Assembly: GCA_964384625.1 (NCBI GenBank)
Contig: CAYLNH010000155.1
Coordinates: 1-16,711, forward strand
DNA: 16,711 bases
Reading direction: 5' to 3'
Source: CAYLNH01 sp964384625
GTDB taxonomy: Bacteria; Verrucomicrobiota; Lentisphaeria; JABSQK01
Part shown: piece after piece, positions 8,441 through 16,598 of the stretch
Position numbering within the stretch: the stretch's first letter is position 1
Layout: the number at the start of each line of letters is the position of its first letter
The notes under the pieces: generated by a model
Told to the model about the DNA's origin: nothing
Database searches by the model: none
The model's input: the letters and a program-made list of their open reading frames with translations, nothing else
Translations under genes and position numbers: made by a program

Positions 8441-8574
8441 AGGGAGGGTAATTTAACACGAAACGGGCCGCCGGCAGGAGATTTATCAACAGAATCGCAC
8501 ATTTGCGGGGGCCGTTGGCCGCAACCAGAGATGGTCCACTGCCCAACGTCGTGGACGCTTCGCGGCGGCCCTGG

Positions 8575-8628
8575 CCGGACCGGCGCGTGGCCTCCGCCCC
8601 TGGCGGGAAAACTTACGCCGCGCCCATC
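8575..8628 (+). repeat. 54-bp dispersed repeat, copy 1
   Basis: This stretch in the recF-moxR spacer matches 16599-16652 at 50 of 54 positions without gaps, and matches the reverse complement of 16455-16508 at about 39-40 of 54. The best conserved core is GGAAAACTTACGCC followed by GCCCATC. The similarity to copy 2 weakens but can be followed about 17 bases further left, with small gaps, to near 8558. All four differences between copies 1 and 2 would change the amino acid in the one frame open through all copies, so conservation of a peptide does not explain the match between these two. Confidence 0.85.
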
Positions 8629-8655
8629 CAGGCGGCGATGTGCTGCTGCCGTCGG

Positions 8656-8683
8656 TTGATTTTTGGCCTGGCGGACCTAGCTT
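8656..8683 (+). promoter_or_regulatory. Weak sigma-70-like promoter candidate for the moxR operon
   Basis: TTGATT at 8656-8661 resembles a -35 box and TAGCTT at 8678-8683 could be a poor -10 box, with a 16-bp spacer. The region lies downstream of the 54-bp repeat and about 60 bp before the chosen moxR start. The match to consensus is limited, so this is only a candidate. Confidence 0.25.
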
Positions 8684-8743
8684 ATCTGTCTCGAGTGTTT
8701 ACGGGAGAATTGTGCCTCAACTCAGGTGCTTGAGGAGCCGTTT

Positions 8744-9745
8744 GTGTCCAGCGATATTGCAGCAGCAGACAAACTGTCGGAAGCCACCGGCCGCATCAAA
8801 GCGGAGGTCAGCAAGGTCATTGTCGGGCAGGAGCGCGTGATCGACCTGCTGCTGGTCGGGCTGTTCAGCAACGCCCATTGTTTTATGGTGGGCGTGCCGG
8901 GACTGGCAAAGACACTGATTGTGTCGACCCTGGCGCGCGTGCTCAATCTCTCGTTCAAGCGCATCCAGTTCACGCCGGACCTGATGCCGTCGGACATCAC
9001 CGGGACGGACATCGTGCAGGAGGACCCGGACACCGGGCGCCGCAGCTTCGAATTCTTCCGCGGCCCGATTTTTGCCAACATGATCCTGGCGGACGAAATC
9101 AACCGGACCCCACCGAAGACGCAGGCCGCGTTGCTGGAGGCGATGCAGGAACGCCAGGTGACGGTGAGCAATCAGACGTTTCGATTGGACCAGCCGTTCT
9201 TTGTGCTGGCGACGCAGAACCCGATCGAACAGGAAGGCACCTACCCGCTGCCGGAAGCACAGCTGGACCGGTTCATGGTCAATATCCTGGTGGACTACCC
9301 GTCGGAAGACGAGGAGTTGACGATCCTGAAGACGACAACGGTGGAACAGGACGACGAGGTCGAACAGGTTCTGACCGGCAAGGAGATCCTTGAACTGCAG
9401 AAGATTGTCCGCCGGGTGCCGGTGGGCGATCATGTATTTCGTTATGCCCTCGACCTGGTACGCCGGACGCGGCCGGAAGAGCGCACGGCGCCGCATTTCG
9501 TGAAGGAATGGCTGGAAGTGGGAGCCGGGCCGCGCGCCGGTCAGTTCCTGGTGCTCGGGGCCAAAGCCCGGGCGCTGATGGAAGGGCGGTTCTACGCGAC
9601 CACCGAAGACATCGAATTTCTTACCCTGCCGATCCTCCGGCACCGGCTGGTGACCAACTTCAACGCCGAGTCCGAAGGCGTTACCAGCGACGACATCATC
9701 CGGAATCTGGTCAAGGAGGTAACACCCCCCAGCGAAGCCGGCTAG
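8744..9745 (+). CDS. moxR: MoxR-family AAA+ ATPase
   Basis: I start this protein at GTG 8744 (333 residues) because GAGGAG lies 6 nt upstream. An in-frame GTG at 8726 would add six residues and has no better site. Motifs in the 333-residue numbering: Walker A GVPGLAKT (50-57), Walker B MILADEINR (113-121), sensor 1 LATQNP (155-160) and the family segment EGTYPLPEAQLDRFM. A lid domain follows. MoxR ATPases act as chaperones that insert metal or cofactors into, or remodel, partner proteins with VWA domains. Here the three genes that follow encode a DUF58 protein and two membrane VWA proteins, so they are the likely partners. A 225-bp structured spacer separates it from the DUF58 gene. Confidence 0.95.
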   Translation: MSSDIAAADKLSEATGRIKAEVSKVIVGQERVIDLLLVGLFSNAHCFMVGVPGLAKTLIVSTLARVLNLSFKRIQFTPDLMPSDITGTDIVQEDPDTGRRSFEFFRGPIFANMILADEINRTPPKTQAALLEAMQERQVTVSNQTFRLDQPFFVLATQNPIEQEGTYPLPEAQLDRFMVNILVDYPSEDEELTILKTTTVEQDDEVEQVLTGKEILELQKIVRRVPVGDHVFRYALDLVRRTRPEERTAPHFVKEWLEVGAGPRAGQFLVLGAKARALMEGRFYATTEDIEFLTLPILRHRLVTNFNAESEGVTSDDIIRNLVKEVTPPSEAG

Positions 9746-9970
9746 CTTGGTGGTCCGCGGCGGGAGCGTTCCTTCCAGGCAACCAAAGCCCGCGTTTGTC
9801 CCAACCTTCATCGCCGCCGGACCGCAGGTCTTGGGGCTGCCGCCGGCAGCCAAGCCGCGGCAACCGGCGGTTTCCGGGCGGCGCCGGGACGGGCACAAGC
9901 CCGGAAACAACGGTTGCGGCGAAGGCGAGGAGTGCAAGGGTTTTCTTGAGACGCAATTAGGTTGTAGCTG
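9746..9970. other. Structured spacer inside the moxR operon
   Basis: These 225 bp contain a two-part inverted repeat. CAACCG (9861-9866) pairs with CGGTTG (9911-9916), and inside it the 10-bp arms 9870-9879 and 9899-9908 pair perfectly (GTTTCCGGGC with its complement), separated by a 3/2-nt internal loop and closed by a 19-nt loop. A second, shorter hairpin centres on 9843 (CTGCC-GCC-GGCAG). On the reverse strand an 81-codon frame from TTG at 9956 begins LRLKKTLALLAFAATVVSG, like a signal peptide, and then turns into Arg/Gly/Pro-rich sequence with no recognised domain. I do not call it a gene. It may be a gene remnant or a dispersed intergenic repeat. Confidence 0.55.
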
Positions 9971-10858
9971 ATGCCTGCCAGAGATGTACTCAAACCGGAA
10001 CGCCTGAAGGTCTTCAAACGTCTGGAGATCATGGCGCGGCGCGTGGTCGAGGGGTTCATTACCGGGCTGCACGAGTCGCCGTACAAAGGCTTCGCGATCG
10101 AGTTTGCCGAGCACCGGCAGTACGTGCCGGGCGACGATCTGAAGCATCTCGACTGGAAGCTCTTCGCCAAACACGACCGCTACTACATCAAGCAGTACGA
10201 GGAGGACACGTCGATGCGCGTCTACCTCGTGCTCGACACGTCCGGGTCGATGCGGTACACCACGGCCAAGCACTCCAAGCTTGATTACGGCCGGTTCATC
10301 TCGGTCGTTCTGACGCATCTGCTGCTGCACCAGAACGACTCGGTCGGGCTGGTGACCTGCGATTCGAAGATGAACCGATATCTGCCGGCGCGCTCGTCGC
10401 CGGGACATCTGCGCAACATCATGCAGGCGCTGGATGCGGTACGGCCGGGGAACGATACCGGCCTGGCCAATGTGCTGCACGGGATTGCGACGTTGATCCG
10501 CCGCCGCGCGTTGATTGTGATCATCTCGGATTTTTTCGACAACATCGACGAGATAACGCTGGCGCTAAATCATTTTGCCCACAAGAAGCACGAGGTCATC
10601 CTGTACCAGGTGCTGGACCGCAAGGAAGCCGACTTCCCCTTCCGCCATCTGACCCGGTTCGAGTCGCTCGAGAGCAACGAGCGCGTCCTGGTCGATCCGC
10701 TGCGGCTGCGCGGGGAGTACGTCAACCAGTTTACGAAGCACCAGAAACGATTGCGCACAACCTGTCATAACCTGCACATCGATTTCGTCCAGATGTTCAC
10801 GGACGACCCCTTTGAGCGGTCCCTGGCCGAATATCTGGCGCGCCGGCTGAAGCGATGA
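9971..10858 (+). CDS. DUF58 domain protein (VWA-like, MoxR-associated)
   Basis: This 295-residue protein has no membrane segment or signal peptide and should be cytoplasmic. The DUF58 hallmark RQYVPGDDLKHLDWKLFA lies at residues 49-66, followed by KQYEED. A VWA fold follows with an intact metal-ion-dependent adhesion motif, DTSGSM (89-94), and later IVIISDFFDN, the usual strand and Asp of the second metal loop. Such proteins are almost always encoded next to moxR and are thought to be its clients or adaptors. The ATG at 9971 has only a weak Shine-Dalgarno-like AGG. Its stop codon overlaps the start of the BatA-type gene (ATGA), so the two are translationally coupled. The precise biochemical role of DUF58 proteins is unknown. 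Confidence 0.93.
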   Translation: MPARDVLKPERLKVFKRLEIMARRVVEGFITGLHESPYKGFAIEFAEHRQYVPGDDLKHLDWKLFAKHDRYYIKQYEEDTSMRVYLVLDTSGSMRYTTAKHSKLDYGRFISVVLTHLLLHQNDSVGLVTCDSKMNRYLPARSSPGHLRNIMQALDAVRPGNDTGLANVLHGIATLIRRRALIVIISDFFDNIDEITLALNHFAHKKHEVILYQVLDRKEADFPFRHLTRFESLESNERVLVDPLRLRGEYVNQFTKHQKRLRTTCHNLHIDFVQMFTDDPFERSLAEYLARRLKR

Positions 10859-13032
10859 GTATCCTGCAATATTTCCTCAATGAGTTTCTGCTGTTCGGGG
10901 CGCTGCTGGCGCTGGTGCCGGTGATCATCCACATTCTGCACCGCAGCCGCTATCGCGTGCAGACGTGGGGGGCGATGATGTTCCTCCAGGAGTCCCTCAA
11001 GATCCGGGCGCAGCAGATCAAGATGCAGCAGCTGGTCCTGCTGATCCTCCGGGCCGTGTTCTTCATGCTGCTGGCGCTGGCGCTCGCCCGTCCCGTATTC
11101 AGCCCCGAACGCCCGGCCGTGGCGGCCGGCGGTGACGGCGAAACCGAAACCCCGACCACGCACGTGTTGATCATCGATTCCTCGTATTCGCTGCAGCAGG
11201 GCGGCCACGAAGCCAACTTCTTCGACCGCATCAAGGAGACCGCGCAGCAGATCCTGCTGCGGCTGAACAAACGCGACAATATGATGATCATCCTGGCCGG
11301 TCAGAAGCCGCGGCTGGTCGTGCGCCAGCCGACGACCGATCTCGATATTCTGCAGCAGGCCATTGCCCGGCTCCGTCCCGGCGCCGAAAAGGCGGACCTT
11401 GTCCTGGCCTGCCAGCGCGCCTTCCATCTGCTGGAATCCTCGACCAAACCGAAACAGCGAATCTACGTTTTGACGGACCGCCAGAGCGGCAGTTGGCCGG
11501 CGCCGGACGACCCGCGCTGGGAGGAGCTGCAGCAGCACTACGACCTGCTGAAGATCAAGCCCGCGATCTACGTCTACCCGCACCAGCCGGAGAGCCCGCC
11601 GCAGAACGCGTTGATCCGCCGGATCTACAGCGAGTCGCCGATCATCGACGTGTTCCGCGTCAACCGGTTTGTGGTCGAAGTCGAAAACCTCGGCAGCCCG
11701 CGCAAAGTCCGGGTCGACTTCTTCGCCGGCGGCAGGCAGGTCGGCGAACGCGAGGTCCTCCTGCAGCCCGGCGTCAACGACATCGCCTTCGACTGTACCT
11801 TCAAGACCGCCGGCCCGAGCTACGTCTCGGCGCGAATCCCGCATGATGAGATCGCTATCGACAATGAGTCGGCGCTGGCGGTCTTCATTGTCGAGCGTAT
11901 CCCCGTGCTGATCATCGAGGGCCGGTCGGGCGCGGACGCATTCCGCGCCGACGCCGGCATGCTGCGGGCGGCGTTGACGGCTGCCGCCGAGGAGAACGAG
12001 GAAACGTTGATCCAGCCGACGGTGCGGAATCAGGCGGACATGGACCAGATGGACTCGGCCTATCTGTCGCAGTTCAAGTCCGTGATGCTGGTGAACATCG
12101 CATCCATGTCGTCGTTGTTTCAGGCGCGGCTGGAGCGGTATGTAAACCAGGGCGGCGGTCTGCTGATCGGTCTGGGCCCGAACGCGGGACCGGAGAGTTT
12201 CAACCGGCTCTACGATCATGACGAGGGCCTGCTGCCGGCGGCGCTGAGCACGGCCGTCGAGTGGTCGGAAGTTCCCCTGCGGCCGTCATTCCCCGCCGGC
12301 GATCCGGGAACCGTGCTGACCATCTTCAACCTGCAGCGGACGCGGATCCTCAGCGACGTCCGCGTCCATCGCCACGTCCGCTGCACGCCGGCCCGGAGCG
12401 CCCGGGTGCTGGCCCGGTTTGAGAGCGATCCGTTTCTCGTGTTGAAGAGCTACGGCCAGGGCAACGTGATCCTCTGGACCACCACGCTGAGTGCGGAATG
12501 GACGAATTTTCCAGTGACCGCCGACTACCTGCCGCTGGTCCAGGATCTGGTTGTCTTCCTGTCGAGCAAAGTACAGCCGCCGATCAATCTGAAACTCGGC
12601 GAAATGCTGCTCTACGTGGCCAACGAACGCGATCCGCAGAAGCCGGAATCGACGGCGAACCGCAAGGGTGAAATCCTGCTGCCGTCGCAGGCCACGCAGC
12701 CGTTGACCCTGTCATACGGCGACGGCCAGTGGCTGGGGCAGTTCACCCGAACACTGCAGCCGGGCGTGTACGCCGTTCGCTTCGAGGACTTCCCGGAGGT
12801 CTATTACGCGGTTAGCGTGGACCCGGAGGAGGGGGATTTGACGGTGCTTTCGCCGCGCCGGCAGGAGGAGATCGCCGCCAGATTGAACGCCGTGTTTGTC
12901 CGCGATCTGAACGATTTGCTGACGCGCATGGACGAGGAGGCCAACGCCCGCGAGTGGTGGCAGGCGGCGATGCTGCTGGCCCTGGTTTTGCTCATGGCGG
13001 AACTGTATCTGGGCTGGAGGTTCAACGAGTGA
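10855..13032 (+). CDS. BatA-type membrane protein with VWA domain and amidotransferase-like segment
   Basis: This 725-residue protein starts with the BatA (aerotolerance regulator) N-terminal domain: a membrane helix (about 4-27), then HILHRSRYRVQTWGAMMFL and a second helix (about 58-80). A VWA domain follows, with metal-site motif DSSYS (108-112) and a strand ending VLTD (about 205-208). Residues 403-450 (QFKSVMLVNI through YVNQGGGLLIGLGP) resemble the class I glutamine amidotransferase-like fold common in these PVC proteins; I see no catalytic Cys-His pair, so it is probably structural. A third membrane helix is at the C-terminus (about 700-718), giving a large extracytoplasmic middle part. 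It overlaps the DUF58 gene and the next gene by 4 nt each. It likely forms a membrane complex with the following VWA protein, driven by MoxR; this is inferred from family context. Confidence 0.88.
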   Translation: MSILQYFLNEFLLFGALLALVPVIIHILHRSRYRVQTWGAMMFLQESLKIRAQQIKMQQLVLLILRAVFFMLLALALARPVFSPERPAVAAGGDGETETPTTHVLIIDSSYSLQQGGHEANFFDRIKETAQQILLRLNKRDNMMIILAGQKPRLVVRQPTTDLDILQQAIARLRPGAEKADLVLACQRAFHLLESSTKPKQRIYVLTDRQSGSWPAPDDPRWEELQQHYDLLKIKPAIYVYPHQPESPPQNALIRRIYSESPIIDVFRVNRFVVEVENLGSPRKVRVDFFAGGRQVGEREVLLQPGVNDIAFDCTFKTAGPSYVSARIPHDEIAIDNESALAVFIVERIPVLIIEGRSGADAFRADAGMLRAALTAAAEENEETLIQPTVRNQADMDQMDSAYLSQFKSVMLVNIASMSSLFQARLERYVNQGGGLLIGLGPNAGPESFNRLYDHDEGLLPAALSTAVEWSEVPLRPSFPAGDPGTVLTIFNLQRTRILSDVRVHRHVRCTPARSARVLARFESDPFLVLKSYGQGNVILWTTTLSAEWTNFPVTADYLPLVQDLVVFLSSKVQPPINLKLGEMLLYVANERDPQKPESTANRKGEILLPSQATQPLTLSYGDGQWLGQFTRTLQPGVYAVRFEDFPEVYYAVSVDPEEGDLTVLSPRRQEEIAARLNAVFVRDLNDLLTRMDEEANAREWWQAAMLLALVLLMAELYLGWRFNE

Positions 13033-16000
13033 GGCTGTATTTCGACAGCGGCGTGCCGGTCTGGCTGGTCGTCCTGGTCATTGCGGTATTGGGTGCCGGC
13101 GTCATTCGTCTTTATGCCCGGCACCGGTTGCCCAAGCCCTACCGCTACTGGTTGCCGTTCCTGCGGATCACGGTCATCGGCCTGTTGGTTCTGACCTTCC
13201 TGCAGCCGGTCGTGGTTCGCGTCTGGCGGGTAACGGAGCGCGGGCACGTCGCGCTGTTGATCGATAATTCGGGGTCCATGTCCATCCGGGACGACTATTC
13301 GCTGCCGGAGCAGGTCGAGATCGGCTGGGAACTGGACATGTTCCCCCGGCGCCTGCGCTGTACCGCGTTTCGGGAGCCGTCGGCTGACGTGCGGCGGCTG
13401 GAGAATCAGACTGCCGCCGCGGGCCAGGCCGTCGGCAAGTGGCGCCGGGCCGATAAACAGAAACGCGGCGGCGACGACGCCCGGGCCGGGCTGGCACAAA
13501 GCCTGAGCCAATGCCGCGAAACGGCCGAAGACCTGCAGGAACGTCTGGCCGCCGCGATCGCGGAGTACGACTATTTGAAACCCGGCAGCCGGCCGTCGCG
13601 CAACATCGAGAAGAACGTTCCCAAGCCGGAGCGCGGCCGCACCGGCGGCGGCGGCCTGATCCTCAAACGCTGGCATCGGCTGGACGGCTGGGAAGTCGCC
13701 CGGCTCACCGAGTCCCCGCGTTTCAAAGAGGCGGCCGACGACGCCGAGCTGATTACGCAGTTCTCGGCGCCCCGGAATGTCGGCGATAACTACGGCGGCG
13801 TGATCCAGGGCTATATCCATCCGCCGGTCAGCGGGGAGTATGTCTTTCTGTTCTGCAGTGATGATCAGGGGCAACTCTATCTCAGCCCGACCGACGAACG
13901 CAATGACCGGGCGCTGATCGCCGAGTGTCCGGCCTTCAGTGAGTTCGGGAACTTCAACAAATACCCCAATCAGCGAAGCAAGCCCATCGAACTGGAACAG
14001 GGCAGGATCTACTACATCGAGGCCGTCTTCAAAGAAAACGCCGGCGAGGACCATTGCGTTGTCGCCTGGCAACGGCCGGATGACAACCTGGAAAATCCGA
14101 TTCCCGCCGACCATCTCAGTCCCTACGGCACCATCCCCAGACGCCGCGTCGGCCCGGCTTTCGACAAGGTTGCCGGGGACAGCCGCAAAGCCCTGACCGC
14201 TCTCATCGACGCGGTGAAAAAGGCTGAGGCGCAAACTGCAGTGCTGGCCAAAATGCAGGCCGGGGGAGCAAAACGCGCCCAACTGCAGACGTTGGCCAAG
14301 GACATCGCCGGATTGAGTCGGCTGGCGGCGCGGGTTGTCCGCAGCTATAACCAACTCCAGACATCCGCCGACGTCGAACTGGCGGCATCCCGGCTGCCGG
14401 AGGTCAATGTCGCGCTCGACCGGTTCGTCGCGATGCGACGCAACGAGATCATCCAGCAGATCCTCCTGCACAAACCCGTCCGGCTGCTGCGCAAACTCGA
14501 AGGCCGCGGAGAAGTGGATATCTTCTCGCTCGACGAAAAACTGCGCGTCATTCGGCCGACAAGCTTGACGGACCTGCGCTGGGACTTGCCGCGAACGAGT
14601 CTCGGCACGCGGCTGGGCGAGATCTTCCGTTACTACGAGGACCAGCCGGTTGCCGCGGTGGTGATCCTCAGCGACGGCAACAACAACGCCGGCAAAGCGC
14701 TGCGCGAAGCCAGGGAACTCGCCGCCCAACGCGATGTCCCGCTGTACACCATCGGCATCGGCGCGGAACGACCGCCGCGCGATGTCGCCATCGACCATGT
14801 CGTCTCCCCGCTGACCAGCTTCAAGAACGACATGGTCAATGTCAGCGTCGTCCTCAAGCGCGACGGTTTTGTCGATCGCCCCATCACCCTGAAGATCGTC
14901 AGCGGCGGCAAGACCATTCATCACAAGGTGATCCCGCCCGGCTCGGAAAGCCGGATTACGGTGGATATGTCGTTCGTCGAAAAACGCAGCGGCATCCTCA
15001 ACTACCGCGCCCAGGCGGAGAGTTTCATCGACGAAGAGCTGAAGCAGAACAACCGCAAGGCCTTTCGGGTCAACGTCCTGCGGGACCCGATCAAGACCTT
15101 GCTGGTCGATGAGTTTCCCCGCTGGGAAAGCCGCTACTGCAACATGATGCTGCAGCGCGATCAGCGGATCGATATCGACACAATCTTCATCGGTTCCCTG
15201 CCCGGCGGCGTGCTGACGGCGGGGGACAACGGCTGGCCGCCGAGCCGGGACGCGCTGTTCGCCTATCAGATCCTGATTATCGGCGATGTGAACCCGCGAC
15301 ATTTCTCGCAGGAGCAACTCAGCGATATGCACGACTTCGTTGTCGAACGCGGTGGCGTGATTGTGTTTATGGCCGGTCCCAACTACATGCCGGACAAGTA
15401 CGCGGCGACGCCGCTGGTCGATCTCTTTCCGGTCCGCATCAGTCGCCGGACCGGCGGCGAGGACGCCGGGATCGTTCAGCATACTGCTCAACTGGCGTCG
15501 GAGAGCCTCTACGACCCGCTCGTCCAGATCGGCAGCACGCCGGAGTCCTCGGCGCGGTTGTGGGAGGAATTGCCGGCCTTGAACTGGGTCAAAGGCGGGG
15601 TCTCCGCCTCGCGGGCCGCGGATCGGCTGGTCGACACCAGACAGGGCGATCAACCCGTCATGCTCAAAACCAATGTCGGCCTGGGCAAGGTGCTCTATCT
15701 CGGGAGCGACTCGTTCTGGCGCTGGCGCTATCGCGCGCGCTGGACCTACCACCACCGCTTCTGGGGCCAGATCCTCCTGTGGGCCACTCTCGGCCGCGAA
15801 ACCGGCGCCGATCGCTTCGTCAAACTGACCACCTCCCGACCGGAATACACCCCCGGGGAAACCGTCGAAATCCGTGCCCGCCTGCTCGACGAAAACGAGC
15901 TGCCGATCAAGAATGCCGAGCCCCGGGCCGAAGTCTTCTCGCGGGAAACCGGGCATATCGTGAAACTCGTGACCCTGGAATACCTCCCGGATTCCGGCGG

Positions 16001-16352
16001 CAAATACGTCGGCTTCCTCCGCGATCTGCCCCGGGGCAAATACCGGATCATCCCGGTTGTCGACCGACTCAAAGACAGGAAGATCACGGCCGAAGCGCAG
16101 TTTGCCGTCCGCGACCTGCCGACCAGCGAGTACGTCGATCTCGCGCTGGACGTCGGGACGCTCAAGTCTCTGAGCCCGGTCTACCGCCCCTACGACAGAG
16201 CCGGTGAGGTCCCGGACCTGATTGCCTCCAATGACCTGGAACGCCTGCGCCGGGAAGAACGCGAGGTCTGGGACTCCTTCTGGGTCATCCTCTTCGCGGC
16301 CTTCGTCCTCGGCGTTGAATGGCACATGCGCAAGCGCTGCCAGCTGGTGTAA
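13029..16352 (+). CDS. Giant membrane VWA protein with PA14 domain inserted in the VWA fold
   Basis: The chosen start is GTG 13029, which overlaps the previous stop (GTGA) and follows GGAGG at 13016-13020 by 8 nt; this gives 1107 residues. An upstream in-frame start at 12954 lies within the preceding gene and is unlikely. Two membrane helices (about 8-27 and 45-63) precede VWA strand 1 with the metal motif DNSGSM (79-84). The rest of the VWA domain, with VVILSDGNNNAG, appears only near residues 543-556. Between them lie two helical, charged stretches (about 115-195 and 368-480) around a PA14 domain (about 210-367) with the typical VIQGYIHPPVSGEYVF and SDDQGQLYL segments. After the VWA come beta-rich domains, an amidotransferase-like segment (about 745-803, VVERGGVIVFMAGP) and a C-terminal membrane helix (about 1081-1098). 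PA14 domains often bind glycans, so extracellular ligand binding is plausible. Confidence 0.87.
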   Translation: MRLYFDSGVPVWLVVLVIAVLGAGVIRLYARHRLPKPYRYWLPFLRITVIGLLVLTFLQPVVVRVWRVTERGHVALLIDNSGSMSIRDDYSLPEQVEIGWELDMFPRRLRCTAFREPSADVRRLENQTAAAGQAVGKWRRADKQKRGGDDARAGLAQSLSQCRETAEDLQERLAAAIAEYDYLKPGSRPSRNIEKNVPKPERGRTGGGGLILKRWHRLDGWEVARLTESPRFKEAADDAELITQFSAPRNVGDNYGGVIQGYIHPPVSGEYVFLFCSDDQGQLYLSPTDERNDRALIAECPAFSEFGNFNKYPNQRSKPIELEQGRIYYIEAVFKENAGEDHCVVAWQRPDDNLENPIPADHLSPYGTIPRRRVGPAFDKVAGDSRKALTALIDAVKKAEAQTAVLAKMQAGGAKRAQLQTLAKDIAGLSRLAARVVRSYNQLQTSADVELAASRLPEVNVALDRFVAMRRNEIIQQILLHKPVRLLRKLEGRGEVDIFSLDEKLRVIRPTSLTDLRWDLPRTSLGTRLGEIFRYYEDQPVAAVVILSDGNNNAGKALREARELAAQRDVPLYTIGIGAERPPRDVAIDHVVSPLTSFKNDMVNVSVVLKRDGFVDRPITLKIVSGGKTIHHKVIPPGSESRITVDMSFVEKRSGILNYRAQAESFIDEELKQNNRKAFRVNVLRDPIKTLLVDEFPRWESRYCNMMLQRDQRIDIDTIFIGSLPGGVLTAGDNGWPPSRDALFAYQILIIGDVNPRHFSQEQLSDMHDFVVERGGVIVFMAGPNYMPDKYAATPLVDLFPVRISRRTGGEDAGIVQHTAQLASESLYDPLVQIGSTPESSARLWEELPALNWVKGGVSASRAADRLVDTRQGDQPVMLKTNVGLGKVLYLGSDSFWRWRYRARWTYHHRFWGQILLWATLGRETGADRFVKLTTSRPEYTPGETVEIRARLLDENELPIKNAEPRAEVFSRETGHIVKLVTLEYLPDSGGKYVGFLRDLPRGKYRIIPVVDRLKDRKITAEAQFAVRDLPTSEYVDLALDVGTLKSLSPVYRPYDRAGEVPDLIASNDLERLRREEREVWDSFWVILFAAFVLGVEWHMRKRCQLV

Positions 16353-16396
16353 CCCGCCGTTCAAGCTGTACCGTGAGCAGCATCCGGGTCCGTGGC

Positions 16397-16446
16397 CGCG
16401 GTCGAGACGACCGCGCCCGCCGGAGACGGTACCTTTTCGCGGCGGG
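16397..16446 (+). terminator. Two adjacent hairpins after the operon, possible transcription stop
   Basis: Arms 16397-16404 and 16408-16415 (CGCGGTCG and its complement) pair perfectly around a 3-nt loop. Immediately after, CCCGCCG (16416-16422) pairs perfectly with CGGCGGG (16440-16446) around a 17-nt loop. They begin 45 nt after the TAA of the VWA gene. No run of T follows either stem, so a classical intrinsic terminator is not supported, but the position suggests an end-of-operon structure. Confidence 0.35.
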
Positions 16447-16454
16447 TGAAGCCG

Positions 16455-16508
16455 GATCGGCGCGGCGTACGTTTTCCAGCCGGAGAGCGGGTCCAGGCAT
16501 CCGGCCGG
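16455..16508 (-). repeat. 54-bp dispersed repeat, copy 3 (inverted)
   Basis: Read on the minus strand this aligns without gaps to copies 1 and 2 (about 39 of 54 identical to copy 2). The core TGGAAAACGTACGCCG is best conserved. It is the left arm of an inverted pair with copy 2. The left half of the alignment is more diverged than the core. Confidence 0.75.
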
Positions 16509-16598
16509 CGGCGTTGCCCCCGCACAGCGGGGCAAGCACGAAATTTATCCCGCCAAGGCGGGACACGATGCTCGCATCGCTTGTTCGACGGCGCCTTC

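Larger units (their letters stand above)
8441..8743. other. Divergent intergenic region between recF and moxR
   Basis: This 303-bp spacer separates the minus-strand recF block from the plus-strand moxR operon. It holds repeat copy 1 (8575-8628) in its middle and a weak promoter candidate for moxR on its right side. The recF side (8441-8520) is more AT-rich next to the gene, with AATTTAAC near 8449, but I cannot place a convincing -35/-10 pair there. No coding sequence is supported; open frames across it are short and lack homology signals. Confidence 0.6.

Noticed and set aside
9747..9971. Short plus-strand frame in the moxR-DUF58 spacer as a small gene
   Set aside because: It has no ribosome binding site or hydrophobic or other recognisable feature, and its stop region merges with the DUF58 start. 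The hairpin explains the composition better.
8717..10480. A 587-codon minus-strand frame across moxR, the spacer and part of DUF58
   Set aside because: It is antisense to two genes with unmistakable motifs and contains no recognisable domain; it is a GC-bias shadow.
12804..16535. A 1243-codon minus-strand frame antisense to the giant VWA gene
   Set aside because: It shows no domain and it starts within the repeat region. The plus-strand frame has VWA, PA14 and membrane helices and is coupled to its neighbour.
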